Origin: an uncultured Bacteroidales bacterium
Lineage (GTDB): Bacteria > Bacteroidota > Bacteroidia > Bacteroidales > F082
Length of the DNA stretch: 43,504 nt
Assembly: GCA_947164955.1 (NCBI GenBank)
Contig: CAMUYT010000005.1
Location: forward strand, 1-43,504
Direction of reading: 5' to 3'
Shown here one piece after another: positions 37,867 through 43,504 of the stretch (its first letter is position 1; each line of letters opens with the position of its first letter). Below the pieces are notes generated by a model. The model saw only the letters and a program-made list of their open reading frames with translations, was not told the DNA's origin and did not search any database. The translations under genes were made by a program, and so were the position numbers.

Positions 37867-39885
37867 ATGAAAAGAAAGACTATCATCGCCATATTGCTCA
37901 GCATCACCACGGTTTTGGGATTGCAAGCGCAAGAATACCACTTAGGCCAATTGGTCACCAACCCCGACGGCAGCCAAGGTGTGGTGTTCTATCTTAACGA
38001 GGACGGCACCGCAGGCTGGATGGTGGCGCTGCACGATGCAGCCGAAAACATCCCGTGGGGCTTGACCGACGAAATAGAAGGCCTGCCGCACGTCATCAAC
38101 ACCAACAACGACATCTTGACCAGCGCCTTCGCGGACACCGACGGTTATTCCAACACGCTCTCCATCCTCGCCCACTACCAGTCGACTGGCTATACCGGAC
38201 AATATGCAGCCGCCGCTGTCGACATCGACAATGGTTGGTATCTGCCTGCCGCAGGGCAGCTGAAAATGCTGTATGTCAACGCCATCTTCTACGAACCTAC
38301 GCTCACCATAGCAGGAGATCCCATGGGGTTGCATCCCTATTGGTCGAGTACGCAGGAAAACGACGAAAGAGCCTGGTATGTGCATTTCGGGTCACCCTAC
38401 CCCGATGTAGCCTGGGCCTGGAATGCCTACATCGCCATATGCCAAAAGGACGAAATATCAGCTCCCTATGGAGGCAATTTCGCCGTAAGGGCCATTCGCG
38501 ACCTTGAGTTCTCACCCTTCCCATTCGTCGGCCAGCTTCACGAGCCGGCACCCATTTGTGACGAAGGGCCGCTTGAGCTGACGCTGCCCACTTTATACAA
38601 TATAGTCGACTACGGCTGGGAAATCTCGCAAGACGAAGCGTTCACCAGCCCTATCGCCTACACCGGCCAAATCTTAGACATCTCATATGACGGATGGTAT
38701 CTTCGCCTTTGGGCCACCAGCGACGAAGGTACAATCCATAGCAACCTCGTCCGCATCACGGTACATGAGAGCAGCATCAGCCATACCACAGCATCAAGCT
38801 GCGAATCGTATATCTGGAACGGCCAAACCTACAGTGAATCAGGTATCTACCAAGCCACTTTAGTCAACCAATGGGGCTGCGACAGCATCGTCACGCTGGA
38901 TTTGACCATCAACCATGCGGAAGAATACTTTGTACCCTACCCCATCTACGCTTGCAACACCTACGAATGGGGCAATATGACACTCAACCAGAGCGGCGTC
39001 TACCACCAAACCTTCACCAACCAACTGGGCTGCGACAGCATCGTTACCTTGAGTCTTTACATCTACCACAGTGTTGAGCACCAGTTTGAGCACACCGACT
39101 GCGGCATATACGAATGGAATGGGCAAACCTATACGGAGAGCGGCGATTACGAGCAAACCTTCACAACCCCCAACGGCTGCGACAGTATCGTCACCCTACA
39201 TCTTAACATGATTGATGCCTACAACGTTGCATGCGACACCACAGTTTGCGAAAGCTTCGTTTGGAATGGACAGGAATACACGCTATCAGGACAATATGAG
39301 CAGACCTTCGTCTCAAGTCACGGCTGCGACTCGGTGGTCAACATGCATCTCGAAATTTGGCAACGTCCCGCTCCGATTCCCGAAATCACAGGTTTGCAAG
39401 AAATATTTGTTTCGACCGACGTCGTCACCAACCAATACAACTACCACATTGATTCCGTTGCTTACGCCACCCGTTACGAATGGTTTTGTGAAGGACCTGA
39501 CTGGATTGTGGACACCTTGGGGACACGCTGCACCTTAATGACTACCTCGCCAGGCAACACGACCCTGAAAGTGAGGGCTTGGAACAACTGCGGCTTCAGC
39601 GAACAAAGCATCATCATCCATGCGGGATTCTACGATGTGAATGATTTTCAGGACATTCCTGTGGCACTTTATCCCAATCCGGCAAACGACAAGGTGACCA
39701 TCGAAGCAGAAGGCATCGAGCGCGTGAGGGTTTTCGACACCAGAGGGCAAATAGTGAAAGAGATTGAAAACATCAAAGCCGAGCAAGTGGAAATGAACAT
39801 AAGCCACCTTGAGTCAGCCATTTACACCGTAGAAATATGCACCACTTACGGCAAAGGCTTCATGAAACTGAGCGTAATCCGATAA
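37867..39885 (+). CDS. Secreted protein: DUF1566-like domain, four Cys-repeat units, T9SS sorting domain
   Basis: 672 residues. Signal peptide (MKRKTIIAILLSITTVLGLQAQ). A DUF1566-like domain (about 24-215) has GVVFYLNEDGTAGWMVALHD, VDIDNGWYLPAAGQLKMLY, YWSSTQENDERAWYVHFGSPY and FAVRAIRDL. After a linker, four units of 49-51 residues each have the form C..Y.WNGQTY..SG.Y...F....GCDSIVTL.L. A PKD-like region and a T9SS type A domain (VALYPNPANDKVTIEAEG, FDTRGQIV) close it. It has no FG-GAP part. It converges on the flippase gene with an 8-nt gap. Confidence 0.92.
   Translation: MKRKTIIAILLSITTVLGLQAQEYHLGQLVTNPDGSQGVVFYLNEDGTAGWMVALHDAAENIPWGLTDEIEGLPHVINTNNDILTSAFADTDGYSNTLSILAHYQSTGYTGQYAAAAVDIDNGWYLPAAGQLKMLYVNAIFYEPTLTIAGDPMGLHPYWSSTQENDERAWYVHFGSPYPDVAWAWNAYIAICQKDEISAPYGGNFAVRAIRDLEFSPFPFVGQLHEPAPICDEGPLELTLPTLYNIVDYGWEISQDEAFTSPIAYTGQILDISYDGWYLRLWATSDEGTIHSNLVRITVHESSISHTTASSCESYIWNGQTYSESGIYQATLVNQWGCDSIVTLDLTINHAEEYFVPYPIYACNTYEWGNMTLNQSGVYHQTFTNQLGCDSIVTLSLYIYHSVEHQFEHTDCGIYEWNGQTYTESGDYEQTFTTPNGCDSIVTLHLNMIDAYNVACDTTVCESFVWNGQEYTLSGQYEQTFVSSHGCDSVVNMHLEIWQRPAPIPEITGLQEIFVSTDVVTNQYNYHIDSVAYATRYEWFCEGPDWIVDTLGTRCTLMTTSPGNTTLKVRAWNNCGFSEQSIIIHAGFYDVNDFQDIPVALYPNPANDKVTIEAEGIERVRVFDTRGQIVKEIENIKAEQVEMNISHLESAIYTVEICTTYGKGFMKLSVIR
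38785..39363 (+). repeat. Four tandem 147-153 bp repeats coding Cys-Asp-Ser-Ile units
   Basis: GGCTGCGACAGCATCGT or a close variant recurs at about 38875, 39028, 39175 and 39322, spaced 153, 147 and 147 bp. At the protein level each unit has two Cys residues, one near the start and one in GCDS. The same unit occurs in the two FG-GAP proteins. Confidence 0.85.
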
Positions 39886-39893
39886 AACGGTGG

Positions 39894-41432
39894 TTATTTA
39901 TCGCGGAAAACATCCCACACACGATCAATCAAGTCATTGACCGACTGTGAGACTTTCAGCTTGTACAACGAAGTCAAGCCAAGCGCGAGGAAAAGCAAAG
40001 ACTTCAAAGCTGCGTCTAAGGTCAAGCCGACAATCGATTTCTCAAAAGGCTTGACAATGAGTGGTGTCAAAGCACTCGTCCACAGCCAGTTGAGGGCAAA
40101 CATAACCAACACAATCATTGCTACGGGCAGCAGTTTTCGCGACAGCGGCATCACCCCGATTTTCCACTTGATGAAAACCAAAAGCAAGATGAAATAAACG
40201 AAATAAGAGACCAAATTGGCCAAGGCGCCGCCGTTGATGTCCCACCGAGGCACCCACCATGCGTTCAAGACAATCGACATTCCAGCAAGCAACACAGTGA
40301 ATATCAACGAATAATAGTAATACTTCGAATAACTCAGCACTGTCGTGGTCACAGCAAAAGTGGAATAAACCAAACGGCTCAAAGACAGAAGCAGTACCGC
40401 CCATTTGCCGAGGCGATAGATGTCGCCTTTGGGCAGCAAGTCAAAGAGATAGTCGATATTAATCCATACGAAGAACAAGACGAAACCACCAGCGATGAAC
40501 TGGTGCAAAGTCACGCTTTTGCATAGTTCGTCGGCCCGCTGCACGTCCTTCTTGGCCATCGCCTCGGAGATATGCGGCCGCGAGATAGCGCCCAACGAAC
40601 GGTAAGGCATCTCGATGACCGCAGCAATGTTGGTGGCAATGGTGAACACGCCTGCCAAGCGGAAGCTCGTCTTGGCCGCGACGAAAAATTTGCTCAGCAT
40701 GGGAATCACGTTGCCCGCCAAGGCTGCCGTTATCATAAACAAGGTGTAGAAAAGGAAATCACGCTTCAGTTGTGGAGTGATGAATTTCCACTCGATTTTG
40801 AACGAGACGCGTTGGAGCGAGAACAGATACACAATGTTGACGAGCGTTGCCAATCCATAAAGCACACAGAACCCAACAATAACGCCATCGAAATCGAGCA
40901 CCTTATAAAAATAGAGCAGATAAATGGCCAACGTGCCTACACGTAAGCCCACCTCGCGAACAAACTTGGGTAAAACGATGCGAAGCAAAAGATTGCTATT
41001 CGTCTCAAATACAGATATATAGAGCGAGAAAAACGCCAAAGGAACGACAAAATTGACATATTTTGCGAACAACTCGGCCCCCACCTCGGAATCCTTGGTA
41101 AAGAATTCCACAATCGCGCCTTTAAAGAGGAAAAACGCCAGCAAAAAGAATGAAAAACCGACTAAAGGTACGAGCAAGGTCCAACCGAAAAAGCCGTGGT
41201 CGCGGTTATCCTCATCCTTGAAGAAAGGATAATACCGCATCGCCGACGAGTTGGTGCCCAACTGCGCCAATCCTCCAAAAAGCAACGCGCATTGCAACAA
41301 GACGTCAATAAGGCCAATCTGTTCAGGCTGAAGGGCTTTCGTCTGGATGAAAAACGTCGTGACGATACCCACGGCCACCCCGATATAGGTGGCAATGGTG
41401 CCTTTGATGCTTTGTCGTGCTACGATACCCAT
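39894..41432 (-). CDS. Polysaccharide flippase (Wzx/MOP superfamily)
   Basis: 512 residues with about 12-14 membrane segments and few charged loops. It opens IVARQSIKGTIATYIGVAVGIVTTFFIQTKAL, then PEQIGLIDVLLQCALLFGGLAQLGTNSSAMRYYPFF, both typical of O-antigen/polysaccharide exporters of the MOP superfamily. ALAGNVIPMLSKFFVAAKTSFRLAGVFTIATNIAAVIEMPYRSL contains the second-half counterpart. It would flip undecaprenyl-linked oligosaccharide to the periplasm. It lies 6 nt after a YihY gene in the same operon. The glycan made by the transferases in this window is one possible cargo. Confidence 0.92.
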   Translation of the reverse strand: MGIVARQSIKGTIATYIGVAVGIVTTFFIQTKALQPEQIGLIDVLLQCALLFGGLAQLGTNSSAMRYYPFFKDEDNRDHGFFGWTLLVPLVGFSFFLLAFFLFKGAIVEFFTKDSEVGAELFAKYVNFVVPLAFFSLYISVFETNSNLLLRIVLPKFVREVGLRVGTLAIYLLYFYKVLDFDGVIVGFCVLYGLATLVNIVYLFSLQRVSFKIEWKFITPQLKRDFLFYTLFMITAALAGNVIPMLSKFFVAAKTSFRLAGVFTIATNIAAVIEMPYRSLGAISRPHISEAMAKKDVQRADELCKSVTLHQFIAGGFVLFFVWINIDYLFDLLPKGDIYRLGKWAVLLLSLSRLVYSTFAVTTTVLSYSKYYYYSLIFTVLLAGMSIVLNAWWVPRWDINGGALANLVSYFVYFILLLVFIKWKIGVMPLSRKLLPVAMIVLVMFALNWLWTSALTPLIVKPFEKSIVGLTLDAALKSLLFLALGLTSLYKLKVSQSVNDLIDRVWDVFRDK

Positions 41433-41438
41433 GACGTC

Positions 41439-42734
41439 TTATGCTTCGTTTGGAGAATACTGCTCATCGGAGCGCTTCAACTCGTGCTGCACAAATCTTT
41501 CGTATTCCCTGATAATCAGCTCATTCTTCATATTATCCTCTTCCATATTCTGAATCAACGCATTCTGTTCGGCGATATGTTTGCGCAATGAAACTATCTT
41601 TTCGTTACGCACCTCTATCGCCGTTTGATAAGCTTGGATGTGTTTTTTCAGGTCTTCGATGACGATTTCGCGACGCAGGTGTTCGTCCTCGGCGTGACTC
41701 CGTTTGTCGGCATTGCGACGAATACCCGAATTCAAGTCGTTGCCTGCCAAAATCAAGATGGAGACGACCCAAATCCAAAGCATCAAAATGATAAGAGTGC
41801 CAATAGAGCCATAGAGGACATTGTAGCGCGAGAAGTTGGAAATATACACGTTGAAGCCCACCGTAGCAAGGATGAACAGTGCAGTCGCCAATAACGCTCC
41901 AGGACTGAAAATCACAAAGTTACGGTATCTTACTTCACCATTGCGGCCCCTGCGTTTGAGTTCCTTGCGATAATGCTCGTTGAACCTGACATTGCCAAAA
42001 TAATACAGCAACGAAATGCCAAAACACAAGGCGAAGATGCCAATTACCCAGCGCAAGACACTGAACAGGAAGAAGACAAACGAACCGCCCTCAAGGATCT
42101 CATGCGTCACCAAATACTTCAGGGCCGTGCCACCTAACGAGATGAGCACTACCGAAAGCACAAGCAATAATCCGATGATAATGAGCATGATGATAGCAAA
42201 CAAACGTTGTATCAGCCAGCCTTTCAATCCCATCCCCCTACTTGACACATAACTCGCATAGACGTTGCGGAAACCGTTGAAGATGGCCACCACGCCGCTG
42301 GAACCGAAAATCAAGCAGAGGAAGATACTCAACGACAGCAAGCCTTCATGCGGTTGGTTCATGATACCATCGATGGTTTCCTTCACGTAATCCATTGTCC
42401 CTGAAGGGATGAGAAAATCGTTCAAGGCCAGCATCACCCTTTCGTAAAGATGTGGGATGGGGATGTAAGGAATCAGCGTAAAGAAAAACAGGATAAGCGG
42501 GAAAAGCGCCAAGAAGAAATTGAAGGCCACGCCCGCAGCACGGTCGATGGTACGCCCTTTGGTAAACAACTTGATGAAGTCGATGAGCACGTCCAAAAGC
42601 GGCACCTGGGTGCCTGGGAAATGCACCATACGAAGGAAATTGTCGTCGCGATGATACCAGTCCTTGAGTTTCTGTATCTTCTCCATTGTCCAAACAACCA
42701 ATTTCCCGGGTTCCTTTTTCTTCTTGTCCGTCAT
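41439..42734 (-). CDS. YihY/virulence factor BrkB family protein with C-terminal coiled coil
   Basis: 431 residues from MTDKKKKEPGKLV; the track's 73-residue extension overlaps the rseC start and both promoters. The BrkB-type core (about 55-345) has AAGVAFNFFLALFPLILFFFTLIP, GLLSLSIFLCLIFGSSGVVAIFNGFRNVY, and a late YNVLYGSIGTLIILMLWIWVVSILILAGNDLNSG. Six membrane segments fit the family. The last about 85 residues form a charged coiled coil (LKKHIQAYQTAIEVRNEKIVSLRKHI), an addition to the usual core. Function of the family is unclear. It lies in an operon with the flippase. Confidence 0.92.
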   Translation of the reverse strand: MTDKKKKEPGKLVVWTMEKIQKLKDWYHRDDNFLRMVHFPGTQVPLLDVLIDFIKLFTKGRTIDRAAGVAFNFFLALFPLILFFFTLIPYIPIPHLYERVMLALNDFLIPSGTMDYVKETIDGIMNQPHEGLLSLSIFLCLIFGSSGVVAIFNGFRNVYASYVSSRGMGLKGWLIQRLFAIIMLIIIGLLLVLSVVLISLGGTALKYLVTHEILEGGSFVFFLFSVLRWVIGIFALCFGISLLYYFGNVRFNEHYRKELKRRGRNGEVRYRNFVIFSPGALLATALFILATVGFNVYISNFSRYNVLYGSIGTLIILMLWIWVVSILILAGNDLNSGIRRNADKRSHAEDEHLRREIVIEDLKKHIQAYQTAIEVRNEKIVSLRKHIAEQNALIQNMEEDNMKNELIIREYERFVQHELKRSDEQYSPNEA

Positions 42735-42752
42735 AAACAGAATTTTACGCTG

Positions 42753-42760
42753 CAAAAATA
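42753..42760 (-). promoter_or_regulatory. -7 promoter box for yihY-flippase
   Basis: TATTTTTG on the minus strand, followed by GCAGC, 18 nt before the YihY-like ATG. It is divergent from the rseC promoter. Confidence 0.6.
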
Positions 42761-42766
42761 CGGGTT

Positions 42767-42798
42767 TTTGGTTCAATGGAGAAAAAAATGTAATTTTG
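42767..42798 (+). promoter_or_regulatory. Promoter of rseC
   Basis: TTTG, 20 nt, TAATTTTG: both elements of the Bacteroidota consensus. The -7 box ends 20 nt before the ATG. Confidence 0.7.
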
Positions 42799-42818
42799 CA
42801 CATGAAATCGAACGCATA

Positions 42819-43235
42819 ATGAACGAAAAAGAGACCATTTCCCATGAAGGTGTCGTCACAAAGATCACCGACGACGAATTGGAAATCAAGATATTGGCGC
42901 AGAGTGCCTGCGCGGCGTGCCACGCCAAAAGTGCCTGTGGCATGGGCGAGCAAGCCGAGAAGATACTGACCGTACCCCGCCCAAAAGACAAGGAATTTAG
43001 CCTTATGCAGAAGGTCAACGTCACCATGGCCATCGGGCAGGGCAACAAGGCGGCAGTGTTGGCCTACCTCATTCCTATCCTGTTGCTTTTGGCCGTGCTT
43101 TTCGTCTGCCTCGGCTTCGGCCTGAACGAAGGCCTGTCGGCACTCATCAGCATCGTCGCGCTGATACCTTATTATATAGTGCTTTACCTGCGAAGAGATA
43201 AACTGAAAAAGCAGTTTTTGTATACAATTGAATAA
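42819..43235 (+). CDS. rseC: RseC/MucC family (SoxR-reducing system) protein
   Basis: 138 residues; the track start 123 codons earlier is not credible because it overlaps the divergent gene. An N-terminal domain carries a Cys cluster, SACAACHAKSACGMG (about 30-44), as in RseC/MucC and its SoxR-reducing relatives. Two membrane segments follow (about 79-101 and 105-124), then a basic tail. In Bacteroidota rseC commonly sits immediately upstream of the rnf operon, as here. The Cys cluster may bind a metal or an Fe-S centre and link to Rnf electron flow. Confidence 0.93.
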   Translation: MNEKETISHEGVVTKITDDELEIKILAQSACAACHAKSACGMGEQAEKILTVPRPKDKEFSLMQKVNVTMAIGQGNKAAVLAYLIPILLLLAVLFVCLGFGLNEGLSALISIVALIPYYIVLYLRRDKLKKQFLYTIE

Positions 43236-43242
43236 TTTTTCC

Positions 43243-43273
43243 TTTGTCGAAAAAAGGAGTTTTTGTAATTTTG
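43243..43273 (+). promoter_or_regulatory. Promoter of the rnf operon
   Basis: TTTG, 19 nt, TAATTTTG: close to ideal spacing. The -7 box ends 38 nt before the rnfB ATG. Confidence 0.75.
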
Positions 43274-43311
43274 CAGGTTCAAATTGAAAACAAACTCAAA
43301 ATTTTATTCTA

Positions 43312-43504
43312 ATGAGTAACACATTACTTATTTCCCTTGCGGTTCTCGGAATCTTGGGCGGCATTTTGGCCGTGATTCTGTACTTCGTGGCACAGAAGTT
43401 CAAGGTCGAGGAGAACCCCATGATTGACGAGGTGGAAGCCTTGCTGCCTGGCGCCAACTGTGGTGGCTGCGGCTTTGCGGGCTGCCGTGCCTTGGCCGAA
43501 GCCT
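43312..43504 (+). CDS. rnfB: Electron transport complex subunit RnfB (cut by window edge)
   Basis: The first 64 residues are present; the gene runs off the right edge and is missed by the ORF track. One N-terminal membrane segment (ISLAVLGILGGILAVILYFVA) is followed by KFKVEENPMIDEVEALLPGANCGGCGFAGC. The latter starts the 4Fe-4S domain with C-x2-C-x4-C. RnfB is a ferredoxin-type subunit of the Rnf complex, which couples electron transfer between ferredoxin and NAD+ to ion pumping. The promoter and the upstream rseC gene support the identification. Confidence 0.97.
   Translation, partial: MSNTLLISLAVLGILGGILAVILYFVAQKFKVEENPMIDEVEALLPGANCGGCGFAGCRALAEA

Noticed and set aside
38785-39363. CRISPR-like array
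   Set aside because: The repeats are about 150 bp, in frame and coding, with no short spacers and no cas genes.
1-43504. tRNA, rRNA, insertion sequence or prophage genes
   Set aside because: Gaps between genes are short, and no cloverleaf, rRNA-like stretch, transposase or integrase was seen. A tRNAscan or Infernal run would settle RNA genes.

Overview
The window looks like chromosomal DNA of a member of the Bacteroidales (Bacteroidota), probably an uncultured, anaerobic, gut-type lineage. The evidence is the recurring promoter box TAnnTTTG, often with TTG/TTTG 19-21 nt upstream; the lack of Shine-Dalgarno sequences; lipoprotein signals ending in SC; type IX secretion (T9SS) C-terminal sorting domains; and lineage-typical families and gene orders (DUF5606, PCMD, FISUMP, DUF4834-YfhO-glycosyltransferase, rseC-rnfB). 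No tRNA, rRNA, insertion sequence, integrase or CRISPR array was seen.

Layout. Bases 1-5.9 kb hold a truncated lipoprotein gene, htpG, a membrane protein with two ExbD-like regions, a duplicated scrap of the htpG 3' end, a FISUMP lipoprotein and two TPM-domain proteins. Bases 6-12.3 kb hold ftsE, two glycosyltransferases, murB, pyrKD and a DUF5606 protein. Bases 12.3-16.1 kb hold a tight four-gene minus-strand operon: a steroid 5-alpha-reductase-like membrane enzyme, an old-yellow-enzyme-type flavin oxidoreductase, a short-chain dehydrogenase and a secreted PCMD protein. Bases 16.2-22.4 kb hold a GT4 glycosyltransferase coupled to a YugP-type peptidase, a small lipoprotein, a GLUG-repeat T9SS protein, a structured leader, pepD and rpmH. 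Bases 22.5-31 kb are a glycan-modification district: methyltransferases, GT2 and GT4 enzymes, DUF4834, YfhO and LicD. Bases 31-39.9 kb are an array of five secreted proteins carrying FISUMP/DUF1566-like, FG-GAP, Cys-Asp-Ser-Ile-type repeats and T9SS sorting domains; two of them share a 524-bp exact repeat. Bases 39.9-43.5 kb hold a Wzx-like flippase, a YihY/BrkB protein, rseC and the start of rnfB.

How the genes work together. Most of the window serves the cell envelope: peptidoglycan (murB, ftsE), surface glycans (the glycosyltransferases, YfhO, LicD and the flippase) and secreted surface proteins. The main metabolic novelty is the operon at 12.3-16.1 kb. Its gene content matches what is needed to reduce and re-oxidise or reduce 3-keto-delta4 steroids or bile acids, although the substrate cannot be read from sequence. 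Other points of interest are the htpG tail duplication, a hairpin/pseudoknot candidate upstream of pepD, four tandem heptamers in front of both htpG and ftsE, and the gene conversion between the two FG-GAP adhesin-like genes.
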